The notes under the pieces were generated by a model. The model was given only the letters and a program-made list of their open reading frames with translations. It made no database searches and was not told the DNA's origin. A stretch of DNA of 64,000 nucleotides from CAVVGZ01 sp963747965 (GTDB lineage: Bacteria > Chloroflexota > Anaerolineae > Anaerolineales > Anaerolineaceae): the NCBI GenBank assembly GCA_963747965.1, contig CAVVGZ010000004.1, forward strand, positions 620,001 through 684,000, read 5' to 3'. This document shows positions 56,152-64,000 of this stretch, one piece after another. The position numbers were made by a program, and so were the translations under genes. Every line of letters starts with the position of its first letter. The stretch's first letter is position 1.

Positions 56152-56950
56152 TTATTTCTGACCGCAGATCATTCCAACTTTCCCCAATATTTTTGGATGT
56201 CTTAATAATAAGGGTATGGCAATCATTTCTTGAAGCGGTTGGAATTGATATTTTGTAAAAGTTCTATTTCTTAGAAACGTTTCAAGCTCGATAGGATTTC
56301 CATAATATTTCTCGTCATAAAAATAATCAACAAATACGAAAGTGCCACCCGGTTTTATCACCCGCAAGGCTTCCTGCAGGACAGATTTTTTATCTGCAAC
56401 AGATTTTACTTCATGAAAGGTTAGATTACTAACAGCCCCATCGAATATATCGTTGGCAAACTCAAGCGCGGCAGCATCGCCCTGTATGAAAATGGACACG
56501 ATTTTCCACTTTGGCGGATAGAGCATTTTTCTCGCACACACTTTTCGAGTACTCCCAATCCTTTCCCCAGGAATCAATGCCTGAAACATCGGTTTCTTCG
56601 TGTTGTTGGGCAAGTTTCACCGCTAATACTCCATTCCCGCAGCCAATATCAAGGAATTTGCCTTTCACATTTTCCCCCAAACTCTGAATGATAAGGTTGT
56701 AGATTTTTTCCTGTAATTTGCCTCCCTTTTGAGAGAACATCATATAGGAAATAAGCGGGAACAGGAAACTAACAAGAATGATTGCAAACAGGATAATCAT
56801 GCTGATGCGATAAAAGGAGCCGAAAGGCATAAATATTAGAAAACCTGTTCCCAGCGTCAATAATCCTAAAAAGAGCAGTTTCTTTTTTTGGATCCAATTT
56901 CCATAATTGAATTGTTGTTCAAAAGGATGATGAATGATCGGCATCATCAT
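56152..56950 (-). CDS. Membrane-anchored class I methyltransferase (frameshifted)
   Basis: About 265 aa. Two hydrophobic segments (about residues 25-45 and 48-72) precede a SAM-binding domain with motif I 'GKFLDIGCGNGVLAVKLA' and a later 'LRVIKPGGTFVFVDYFYD'. The frame breaks near 56500, where TTTT should be TTT on the coding strand: 'ENRVHF' continues as 'IQGDAAALEFANDIFDGAV'. Without repair it would be read as two pieces. The substrate is unknown; similar proteins with N-terminal helix pairs occur next to lipid or small-molecule genes. No operon partner is evident. Confidence 0.8.
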
Positions 56951-57083
56951 GTTCCAGTTTTAAATATCGGTTTCCAACCAGAAAAATCGGATGGGATTAT
57001 TATAAGTGATCTATTAGGAATTTTTTTTGGGAATTGACAAATATATATTTTACTCAAAAATCTATGGTCTTCAAATCATTTCG

Positions 57084-57222
57084 CCCCCGCAAATTCTTGC
57101 CGGAGATTAGTTTTCCTCGATGGGGCGTGCGACCAATTCTGGTTATAAAATAACAGGTTGGCCCGGCACACCCTGCGGGCAGTTCGAACCTGCCACCAGG
57201 CCGATTAGTGCATGATTCCAAT
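57084..57222. repeat. Dispersed repeat copy A (hairpin plus tRNA-3'-like end)
   Basis: Starts with a C-run and a small hairpin, then GGAG, TAGTTTT and, at the end, GGCCCGGCAC, CTGCGGGCAGTTCGAACC, GCATGATTCCAAT. The same blocks in the same order occur at 59713 and 61355. The GGCAG-TTCGAAC-CTGCC part folds as a tRNA T-arm, and the last 60 bases resemble the antisense of the 3' half of the tRNA at 62321, with an insertion. It is the most diverged of the three in its middle. Confidence 0.65.
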
Positions 57223-57599
57223 AAGGATATAGATTATCACTTAATTATTTCAACTTGAGCTTCGAATCTGACGGAATGAAATTCTACCCCTTTAGGTATA
57301 AATATTTCATATTCTAATATCTCGCGCTATTTGACGGGACAGCAGTACACCTTGTGGGGAAATGTGTGGCCAATAAAATTCCCTTCGCACATCTATTTAC
57401 TATCTATTGTCGGACAGCATCCCATAGCCCTTCCGATGATTGTTATGACTTCATGTAGATTGGAAGCTCGATCAGATTAGCGGGCAGACGAAAAGTAAAG
57501 CCGATGTCACCGGACTCAATCACCTCCGGAAACCAATCTCGTCCCTGTTTCTTCAATTGGGCTTATAACTTTCGGTCAATGGACCTGATCTCTGCAGAC
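57223..57599. other. Intergenic region
   Basis: 377 bases with no gene seen. AT-rich at first, then mixed; short open frames on the plus strand look like shadows of the beta-helix gene on the minus strand. It contains no good hairpin terminator for that gene. Confidence 0.45.
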
Positions 57600-59605
57600 T
57601 TAACGCTCGCAATGGATCATGAGGTCAGTATAGCCAGGAAGGGAAGGATGATGAGCCACTTTGTCAAGTGCTCCCCAAAAAACACCTTCGCATCCAGAGC
57701 GAGACGCATCCCAGTCGGATTGACGCGGTGCGATACTGATATTGCTCTCATCAATGAACTGGCCTTTGATCAGGATCCCTTCCAACAGGTAGTTGATGTG
57801 TGCTCCTGTAACGCTGTTATCCTTTAGCGTAAAGGTTTCTCCCTCTGGGAGGACTGCCCAGATCTGGCACGTGTCACCTGAGCATGGAGCCACCTGATCC
57901 GGATCCGGGTTAATTGAACAGGTAGGGTTGCCGTATGTGCCTGCCATGGAACTCTGAACGCAACCACCTCCCCACATATGCGATCCAATATTGATCCCCG
58001 CATGTAAACCGCCGCAACTGCTGTCCCCCTCACTGGTGATGGTATTACCTATGATTTGTATACCGGATGTATCCGCTTGGGCCCATGGATGGAAGGCTAT
58101 CGCCCCAAATGCTCCGAAATTCCCGGGAGTAATCGTCACTGTGTTATTGCTGATGATCGTATTCGCACCGCCAAAAGATACGATCCCGATATCCGAAGGG
58201 TTGATGATCGTGTTATTGGTAATCAGGATATTTTGCCCTTCCACTGTCATCCCATCTGACCAGCCGCCGTAGTCACCATCGCTGTCAGTATTGGCACATC
58301 CGCTGGCGTGCACATGGTCTCCGACGGTATCGATGGTCACATTATTAATGATATTATTGGTTCCGTCCCCAACGAAGAATGCCAGCCCGGAACCGCACTC
58401 CCCCTGCTGGCTTACAAAGTCGTGCGCCACAATTCCGCTGTAACCACCATCAAAGGCGATATTGCCGGGCGAGCACCAGGGATCACCCCCTGAACCACAT
58501 TCAGGCAGCCAGGATCCCCAGTTATCGCCCACTCCATTATCAATCTGGTCCGGACCCATGCAAACCCGCACGTCCCGCCCTCCATGCACATCGATGGTAC
58601 CCGAAATCTATGTTGTAGATATTCTGGTTGTTGTTGAATCTGGAACGCGCATACATGCGCACGACGTATCCTTTCAGATCCTGGGTAGCCCGCAGCAGGG
58701 CATGATTCTCCGGGTCGGATGAGGTGAATGTCAGGTCGTTCTTGGCAGACATACCGGTCAAAAACAGGGTCTTGTCCACCAGGTAGCCCTGGTATTCACT
58801 GGTGTTCACGCCTGAGGTAAAGACAATTGTGTCCCCACTGCAGCTCGAGTCTAAAGCCGCCTGGATGGCATCGCTGTCAGGCTGGTTGTCTAGTGGGTTG
58901 GCACCAAAATCATCCACCCGGATCGTGCCTGCACCGGATTCCAACCCGATCACCCGCACCTCCCGGATGGTCTCCGGTCCGTTTGCGTCATCTCCAATCC
59001 GGAAGTCTGCCCCGTTATCCCGGTTGGCAAAGTAGGCGTTGCACAGGTTAAAGGACGCTGTCTTGAATTCCCCACTGTCCTTTTTTGCCACCGCTCCGCC
59101 GCCGGTAAAAATCCCCTCGGATCCCGATGTCGGTTTGGCATCATACTCGAGTGTAAAAGTATCCGTGCCCTGGTCCAGGTAATCAACCTCTATCCGCACA
59201 TGCCCTGTGGGTGAACCTGCAAATATCTGATCGTCAGCGATGTTAAATTGAATGTAAGAATCCGGGGATATTGTTCCCGTCAGCGGAATCCAGCGCAGTA
59301 CTGTTGCCGCTTTGGCGTGCCTCCACTCCATCAACCTGTACTGCGATAGTATCCACGTCACCCCCTGTATCCTGGGTGATGCCATTATTGGTGTTCTGGC
59401 TGCCCAGGGTAATGGAAAGCGTGGGCAGTCCTTTTTCGATGGTTTCCTCGATGGTTGGGATTGGGGAAGGCTCTTTAGTGAATGTCGCCCTTGGAATGAC
59501 TTCCTGGGTATCTATGGGTGTTTCAGTCTTCTCATCCGTACAGGAACCCAGAAGAACCATTACCGCAATGACAAGCATAAAGAAATGCAATGAAAACTTC
59601 TTCAT
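57600..59605 (-). CDS. Secreted right-handed beta-helix lipoprotein (two frameshifts)
   Basis: About 668 aa after repair. It begins with a lipoprotein signal (MKKFSLHFFMLVIAVMVLLGSC). Frame breaks near 59275 (one C too many; 'DGNNIP' continues as 'DSYIQFNIADDQIF') and near 58600 (one G too many; 'YNIDFG' continues as 'TIDVHGGRDVRV'). A middle galactose-binding-like region ('HVRIEVDYLDQGTDTFTLEY') is followed by a pectate-lyase-type start 'DDFGANPLDNQPDSDAIQAAL' and many NN-rich rungs such as 'ITNNTIINPSDIGIV' and 'ISNNTVTIT'. It probably binds or cleaves a polysaccharide at the cell surface; no catalytic residues can be fixed. Promoter not seen. Confidence 0.75.
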
Positions 59606-59712
59606 AAGATCACCCCTTGATTTCTAGAAGAGCTTGAATTCGATTATAACAGCTTAAGCCAGGTTCGTTTCTGGTATTTTTGAATTGATCGAAGACTTGA
59701 TGAAATATATAG

Positions 59713-59849
59713 TTTACTAAAGCAAATTCCCCCGAATAATTCGGAGTAATTTTGTCATAATGATTGGATCTCAAGGGTCAAAAGTGGGCCTAGCACGCTT
59801 TGCGACTGGTTCCAACCTGCAGCCAGGCGGATTATAGCATGATTCCAAT
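59713..59849. repeat. Dispersed repeat copy B
   Basis: Shares with copy C the run TTTA/TACTAAAGCAAA, CCCCGA hairpin, GGAGTAATTTTGTCATAATG and GTCAAAAGTGGGCC, and with both other copies the terminal TTCCAACC, AGGCGGATTATAGCATG and ATTCCAAT blocks. The small hairpin is CCGAA-TAA-TTCGG. The T-arm-like stem is broken here by TTCC and a CTGCA end, so this copy is not a working tRNA part. Located between the beta-helix gene and the DUF5666-like gene. Confidence 0.7.
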
Positions 59850-59908
59850 CTAGTAAATACAGATATAGATCCTCCCCTTTCCAAAAAGGTCCAGGATGGT
59901 TAATAGGC

Positions 59909-59935
59909 AAATCCCCGGCAATACTCCGGGGATTT
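59909..59935 (-). terminator. Terminator hairpin of the DUF5666-like gene
   Basis: Ten-base perfect stem (AAATCCCCGG / CCGGGGATTT) with a seven-base loop, 44 bases beyond the stop of the minus-strand gene at 59979. The stem ends in AAA/TTT on both sides, so it may work in both directions. Confidence 0.75.
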
Positions 59936-59978
59936 GTTTAAATATCAATTGAAGCAAATATAAAAACAGGGGGGTTGT

Positions 59979-60719
59979 TTATTCTTCAGCGGTTGCTGGA
60001 TGAACTACGATGCCGGTCGCAGTCTGATCCATTGAAGAGACATCCCGTGGTGCAATGATCGTCACCCGGACTCCCACCTGCAATTGACCCGCTCCTTCGG
60101 CCGGCAGGATCTTCGTTTCAGTGGTCAGGAGGAATGTGTACAACTGTCCATCCTTCGCCTGGATGGTGATGGACGTCCCCGCCTGGTAATTCGTGACAAT
60201 CCCAACCCGGTGAGTTTTGGCGGGTTTGCCTGGAATAAGCACCACTGACCTGGCAGTTAATTGATCATCCTGGCCGCCAATTGCCTGGACCATGACTTTC
60301 ATGCCCGTGCCAAGGTCAGCAAATGTGGCTTCTTTATTTGTAGGAATTTTTATACGGGTCTCACCGGTCAGCATGACCGTGATACCAGTCCCATCTTTCA
60401 AGGCCAGTGTAATGCTTCCAGCATCTACCGCAGTGATAGTTCCTTTATAATTTTCGTGTTTACCTTTCGGAATACCGACCTCTTCAGTTCCTTTATCTAC
60501 TGCTTTTTGAGTCGCCACCGACCCGGGTGTTTTTACCAATCCAGGCGGGGTCCCCTTGGTTTCTTCAGCTTTTTGAGTAGCCGCTGCGCCGGGTGTTTTT
60601 ACCAATCCGGGTGGGGTCCCCTTGGTTTCTACGGTTTGAGAGGCAGCAGCTGCTTGAGATGAGAGGATAAACAACATCCCAATCACTGCAAAACTCATTA
60701 AGATCTGTCTGGTTTTCAT
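59979..60719 (-). CDS. Secreted DUF5666-like protein with duplicated N-terminal repeat
   Basis: 246-aa exported protein. A Sec signal peptide (hydrophobic 'ILMSFAVIGMLFILSSQAAA') is followed by two near-identical copies of TKGTPPGLVKTPG (about residues 32-45 and 53-66), each ending in ATQKA, and then a beta-rich domain: 'KGTITAVDAGSITLALKDG' and 'GIVTNYQAGTSITIQAKDG' are two DUF5666-type OB-like units. No function is known for the domain. It starts 13 bases downstream of the repaired lipoprotein gene on the same strand, so the two are probably co-transcribed, ending at the hairpin at 59909. Confidence 0.75.
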   Translation of the reverse strand: MKTRQILMSFAVIGMLFILSSQAAAASQTVETKGTPPGLVKTPGAAATQKAEETKGTPPGLVKTPGSVATQKAVDKGTEEVGIPKGKHENYKGTITAVDAGSITLALKDGTGITVMLTGETRIKIPTNKEATFADLGTGMKVMVQAIGGQDDQLTARSVVLIPGKPAKTHRVGIVTNYQAGTSITIQAKDGQLYTFLLTTETKILPAEGAGQLQVGVRVTIIAPRDVSSMDQTATGIVVHPATAEE

Positions 60720-60731
60720 AATAGGTTATCT

Positions 60732-61237
60732 TTATTCCTTTTCATACACAATTGTCAATATTAAATCAATTTCATCACCGTCTATATTGCTTGCAACCAA
60801 CTCCAGCACATTTGGTCCTTCTTCCAATTAACAGGAATTGTAAAAATTCCTTCATCCGTAACCAGGAAAATTTCCTCATTCAAACTGATCACAGTTTCCG
60901 CAGGTGCCTGGCCCGAAACATTGATCACTTCCTGGTTTACAATGTCACCTTCCTGAGGAGTGAATACTTGCAGCCATAAGGTCCCATTGGTACCTTCAAC
61001 ACTGGTACCTTCCGCAATGGTATCTCCCACATCGGTATCTTCCATAATGGGTGGCATTTCACCTTCTTTCGTTGGTTCTGGCAGTGCGGTAATGGGCATA
61101 TTATTATCGTCAGTTGAAGCAGGGGTTGGCTGCGCAGCAGAATTTGCCGGAATGGTTTGTGTTTCTATCGCCATTGGCTCAGACACGCATGCTGTCATCA
61201 GAAGGAGTATAACAACGAATATCCATGAACGGTTCAT
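60732..61237 (-). CDS. Lipoprotein with Ig-like/glucodextranase B-type domain (frameshifted)
   Basis: About 168 aa after repair. ATG 61237 begins 'MNRSWIFVVILLLMTAC', a lipoprotein signal with Cys at residue 17. A Thr/Pro/Glu-rich linker follows. The frame is broken near 60826, where one T appears lost (AATTGG for AATTTGG): 'IFTIPVN' should continue as 'LEEGPNVLELVASNIDGDEI' and end 'LTIVYEKE' at 60732. The repaired C-terminus has the pattern of a small Ig-like sheet ('EGDIVNQEVINVSGQAPAET', 'VPVNLxEGxNxLELVAxN') found in glucodextranase B-like domains. It is probably displayed on the cell surface. Confidence 0.72.
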
Positions 61238-61354
61238 AAAAATCATTATACCCCGGAAAAAGCAAGGGCCATTTTCCGAACTTATTAAGATAGCCCATTC
61301 CTGCACTGGTTCGGATTATATAAAGGTATCAAGCTTGTTATGGTAATTTGCTCG

Positions 61355-61484
61355 TTTAAAGCAAAATACCCCGATAAATCGGAGTAGTTTTGTCATTATG
61401 CCGTGGGCTCAATAGTCAAAAGTAGGTCCGGTACGTCCTGCGGGCAGTTCGAACCTTCATCCGAGCGGATTATAGCATGATCGC
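61355..61484. repeat. Dispersed repeat copy C
   Basis: Contains TTTAAAGCAAA, CCCCGATAAATCGGAG (hairpin CCGA-TAAA-TCGG), TAGTTTTGTCATTATG, GTCAAAAGTAGGTCCGG, CTGCGGGCAGTTCGAACC and GAGCGGATTATAGCATGAT. It agrees with copy B over about 130 bases and with copy A over the terminal 70. It lies between the lipoprotein gene and the SnoaL-like gene, in the same orientation as A and B. Confidence 0.7.
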
Positions 61485-61562
61485 AAAATGAGTCCGGTAT
61501 CCCACTTACACCTTTTACCGAAGGTACAATCAAAGAGTCCTTTGCTCAATCCCTCCCGTTTG

Positions 61563-61937
61563 TCACTCCAGTATTTTCCAGAAAGAATCCTTGCGGGTGA
61601 TCTTCCCCTGAGCGAACTCAAGCAGGTCAACCCCCCGCACTTCGATGTGTTGCCCTGACGTGGATGTGCCAGTAAGTGTCCATTCAGAGACTCCGAAATC
61701 ACCACAGACCCAGTGCTTATCGTCTCCATAATGCACATCCGGAATCCCCTCAAATCGTTTTGCCAGGCCTGCCCGAACCTCGTCCTTCCCGACGTACCGA
61801 TCGCCACGAGGCTTGGCGCCTCTCGGCATGTAGAAGACGCAGTCATCTGCGAAATAGCCCATGATGGAATCCAGATCGTGGAGATTGAACGCTTCCAGGA
61901 ATCCCTTCAACAATTCATGAGTCACATGCTCAGACAT
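61563..61937 (-). CDS. SnoaL-like / NTF2-like protein
   Basis: 124-aa NTF2-like (SnoaL-2) domain protein. The opening 'LLKGFLEAFNLHDLDSIMGYFADDCVFYMPRG' and the closing 'RGVDLLEFAQGKITRKDSFWKIL' are characteristic of the cone-shaped fold that forms a small-ligand cavity. ATG 61937 has a GGTTCCC-type leader with a weak AATG region and GGGA seven to eight bases upstream on the coding strand. Members are isomerases, hydrolases or plain binding proteins, so no reaction is assigned. It lies alone between repeat copy C and the tRNA gene. Confidence 0.82.
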   Translation of the reverse strand: MSEHVTHELLKGFLEAFNLHDLDSIMGYFADDCVFYMPRGAKPRGDRYVGKDEVRAGLAKRFEGIPDVHYGDDKHWVCGDFGVSEWTLTGTSTSGQHIEVRGVDLLEFAQGKITRKDSFWKILE

Positions 61938-62294
61938 TGGGAACCTCCATACATGATTCTTGATTGGGTAAAATAGAACATACTAATGCTATTGGTTTTC
62001 TTGCATCCCATCGTGAAATAATATTGGAATGCCTATAGTGTTGTTATCAACAGAATCTCTGTTACACCTGTTTGTCTCATTTTTGCTATTATTCGATTTA
62101 TTCCAATCTTTTTTCCAACTGTATCATAATTTTCTATGGGTTGATATCGATTCTTAATTTGTATTAGAAATATTACCAGTCAATATCACCTTTCCATCAT
62201 TATGCTTGTAATAAATTATATTCCCAAAAAAAACAATCCCTATTTTGGTCATTTTTTTGTTTTTTTTTAGAATAGAGAGGCTGGTCCTTAAACA
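61938..62294. other. AT-rich intergenic region
   Basis: About 355 bases of strongly AT-rich sequence with A- and T-runs. No open frame or RNA gene is seen. It may hold the promoter of the SnoaL-like gene. Confidence 0.5.
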
Positions 62295-62319
62295 AAAAAG
62301 TCCTTAAAATGGACTTTTT
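62295..62319 (-). terminator. Terminator of the tRNA gene
   Basis: Nine-base perfect stem (AAAAAGTCC / GGACTTTTT) with a seven-base loop, directly downstream of the tRNA on its strand. It ends in T-runs on both strands, as in a bidirectional intrinsic terminator. Confidence 0.8.
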
Positions 62320-62320
62320 G

Positions 62321-62392
62321 TGGGCCCGGCAGGATTCGAACCTGCGACCAAGCGGTTATGAGCCGCGTGCTCTGCCGCTGAGCTACGGGCCC
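62321..62392 (-). tRNA. tRNA with CAU anticodon (Met type)
   Basis: 72-nt tRNA on the minus strand. The acceptor stem is GGGCCCG/CGGGCCC with discriminator A and no encoded CCA. The D arm is GCTC/GAGC, the anticodon loop CTCATAA with anticodon CAU, and the T arm GCAGG-TTCGAAT-CCTGC. The first anticodon-stem pair is a C-U mismatch. CAU can be elongator Met, initiator Met or, if lysidine-modified, Ile2; the lack of three G-C pairs near the loop argues against initiator. Confidence 0.93.
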
Positions 62393-62411
62393 CCTTTGGG
62401 GCTATTTTTAA

Positions 62412-62441
62412 ATTCTAACATGTTTTAAAGCAGTCCTCCAA
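62412..62441 (-). promoter_or_regulatory. Possible promoter of the tRNA gene
   Basis: On the minus strand, TTGGAG (62441-62436) and TAGAAT (62417-62412) with an 18-base spacer end 20 bases before the tRNA. Close by, an ACTGTACAAA unit is repeated twice in tandem (about 62440-62461). Confidence 0.45.
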
Positions 62442-62480
62442 CTGTACAAAACTGTACAAAACCAGCCTCTGGCTTTCCAC

Positions 62481-62950
62481 CTACTTCAAAATATACGCCT
62501 CGGCTTCCTGCAGCACCAGATCTTCTTCGGAAAGCACCGTCTCTTCATCGATCGGGATGCGGGTGGTCGGCTGCACACCAACTCCCTCCAGGAAGATGCT
62601 GCCGTCCGGCAGGGTGAAGCGCCCGGTGGGTATCGTCAGCGAAAAATCCTCCGGCAGCAGGAAATTGCCGCAGGCCGTTTCCACCTCCACGCCGGCGGTC
62701 AAACCATGCCAAAATTGTCATAGTGTACGGTCTCAATGTCGCAGAAGAGCTGCCAGGCCAGGCTGATTTCTAGTTTTTCATGCTCCCGATCCGGATCCAC
62801 GCCTACACGCTGCTGCCCGGTGTAAACCATACGATGCTTAGCCAAACCTTTTGCGGGAGCAGCAACCCATGTATTGATTGTGTTAGGAACTGAATATTGC
62901 TGTAATGAGAGCAGCTTATCGTATTTCAGCCCGCCGGCCGTACAAATCTG
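62481..62950 (-). pseudogene. C-terminal remnant, S41 peptidase-like end
   Basis: Two abutting open frames. The last 70 residues (to 62481) read 'GRFTLPDGSIFLEGVGVQP' and 'IPIDEETVLSEEDLVLQEAE', like the extreme C-terminus of S41 (tail-specific) peptidases. The upstream frame from about 62950 ('NTINTWVAAPAKGLAKHRMV', 'EISLAWQLFCDIETVHYDNFG') stops at about 62702, where one missing T would join it to the next frame as 'GMVLTAGVEVE'. The upstream part is not typical of S41, and no catalytic Ser-Lys region or full N-terminus is present. I read it as a truncated gene abutting the tRNA; a novel short protein is possible. Confidence 0.45.
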
Positions 62951-63027
62951 CTATAGTTATTAAGGGTTTAGCCTGAATCGAGTTTTATTCATGTGTGGAT
63001 ATAAAAATATGGTTACACAGGAGTCTC

Positions 63028-63938
63028 ATGATGCAGCACTATAAAAAAGCCCTATTGATCACGATGTTATTAGCGATATCCCTTGCTTGTGGTTTACCTT
63101 CTGCAATCAGCGAGGCTGTAGGCGGCCAGGACAGTACCCCTATAGCCGGCCAATCTGAGCCGGAGGCGGCAGATACAGCCGCGCTGTCTCAGTCAGAGAC
63201 GACAGACACACCCAATCTGGACTACATTGTCCGAATCCCCACAGAAGTCATCTCCCCGGATAATTTCTTAAATCTTACAAAAAGTTACTCCTATATTGAT
63301 CCGAATACAGGTTTAAACTTCACTTATGTGGTTTTAGAAAACAATAGTACCGATCCGCTGGATATCATCACGGATTATACGGGGAAGATTACCTGGTTTG
63401 ATGAAAATAATCAGGTAATCGATGAATGGGAACAAATGGAATGTTTACCAACATATTCCCACAGGAAAAACAATTATTTCAAACTTGGGTTGATAAAGAT
63501 ATAGTAAACGGCCGCAAAATTGGTCTGGTAAGGGTAGAGTTGTCCAATATAAAAACAGTGAAATCGTTCGAAGACGCAGTGATTAAAGATAAAATTAGCA
63601 CCCAACAATGGAGCCATCCCTTTGTCACGACCAAACCAGGTGAATTTCAAATCCAACCTTGGCTTATCGATCTTGTCCATGGGCATAACCAAAGTGAACG
63701 TCCAGAATAATATTAATTCTCATGATAAAACCCGAGGTGGTTGGGATTTATTATAACGAACAAAATGAAGTAGTCGGGGTCGGAGACAGTGGACCTTTCG
63801 AACTGCCGGCACTTGGATCAGCTGATGTGGATGTAGCAACACATCAACCTGAGTTCGGTGCCGGTTAGAATGGAATATTATGTTGAAATGCCGTTTACCA
63901 TGAGTGTCGTAGATATGATGAATGCTATATCCCCGTGA
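63028..63938 (+). CDS. Hypothetical lipoprotein (multiple frameshifts)
   Basis: About 300 aa after repair. ATG 63028 follows CAGGAG. A lipoprotein signal ('ALLITMLLAISLAC') is followed by an acidic, Ser/Thr-rich linker and a beta-rich domain. At least four single-base breaks are needed: near 63452 (an A missing; 'CLPNIFPQEKQLFQTWVDK'), 63676 (one base extra), 63730 (an A extra; 'SHDKPEVVGIYYNEQNEVVG') and 63863 (a G extra; 'PEFVPVRMEYYVEM'), giving a stop at 63936-63938. The pattern is of a paired FxLTD-like domain seen in lipoproteins of unknown role. No family name is claimed. Confidence 0.6.
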
Positions 63939-64000
63939 TCAAATAGGCAGTTATTCTAGCAGGACAATTTCTTAAGGGGTGTACTTTCAGCCTTGCCGGT

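Noticed and set aside
57084..57222. Repeat copy A as a functional tRNA gene
   Set aside because: Only a T-arm-like hairpin and part of an acceptor-like end are present; there is no D arm, no complete anticodon arm and no matching 7-bp acceptor stem.
57504..57827. Plus-strand open frame opposite the end of the beta-helix gene
   Set aside because: It overlaps the minus-strand gene for most of its length and lacks a ribosome site or protein-like composition.
1..64000. CRISPR arrays, insertion sequences, prophage genes
   Set aside because: No regularly spaced repeats, transposase motifs, terminal inverted repeats with target duplications, integrases or phage structural genes were seen. The only repeats are the three dispersed copies at 57-61.5 kb.

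Overview
The window looks like part of a chromosome of an anaerobic, peptide- and amino-acid-fermenting bacterium, most likely a Chloroflexota member of the Anaerolineae type. This is inferred from the gene mix (peptide ABC importers, many imidazolonepropionase-like amidohydrolases, DUF885 proteins, Gfo/Idh/MocA dehydrogenases, 2-oxoacid:ferredoxin oxidoreductase with a SucCD-like synthetase); there is no rRNA or marker gene here to prove it. About 50 protein genes and one tRNA-CAU gene are supported.

Layout. 1-17.4 kb (+): a peptide ABC importer (binding protein cut by the window edge, two permeases, no ATPases), three DUF885 putative metallohydrolases, two closely related Gfo/Idh/MocA proteins plus a third distant one, three short-chain dehydrogenases, an amidohydrolase and a gamma-glutamyltransferase-like enzyme. 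17.5-22.6 kb (-): an AT-richer block with an M20 peptidase-like protein, two amidohydrolases and an acetamidase/formamidase. 23.2-33.2 kb (+): a catabolic operon behind a good sigma70-type promoter: glutamate/aspartate racemase-like protein, aminotransferase, all four subunits of a 2-oxoacid:ferredoxin oxidoreductase, both subunits of an ADP-forming acyl-CoA synthetase, two nitroreductases and leucyl aminopeptidase. 33.4-39.3 kb: a hydroxyacid dehydrogenase, another Gfo protein, a threonine synthase-like enzyme (-), an aspartoacylase/AstE-like hydrolase and a GyrI-like protein. 39.7-47.4 kb (+): a GntR-linked cluster (aminotransferase, MFS carrier, GntR/FCD regulator, epimerase, Gfo, a putative TIM-barrel glycosidase-like protein, methyltransferase) with a consensus promoter and an operator-like palindrome. 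47.6-55.6 kb (+): a LarA-type racemase homologue, two amidohydrolases and a second peptide ABC importer. 55.8-64 kb: small conserved, secreted or lipoprotein genes, a tRNA gene, and a three-copy repeat whose end resembles the 3' half of that tRNA.

How the genes may work together: peptides or modified amino acids are imported, hydrolysed by DUF885, amidohydrolase, M20, M17 and GGT-like enzymes, transaminated, oxidised to acyl-CoA by the ferredoxin oxidoreductase, and the thioester is cashed in as ATP by the SucCD-like enzyme. Racemase homologues and oxidoreductases suggest that unusual (D- or hydroxy-) substrates are handled; this part is inference.

A caution for all users: roughly 25 single-base indels, almost all in homopolymers, break otherwise intact genes at 0.7-32 kb and 50-64 kb, while 33-50 kb is clean. 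They look like sequencing errors rather than pseudogenes, and the genes below are given with their repaired extents.
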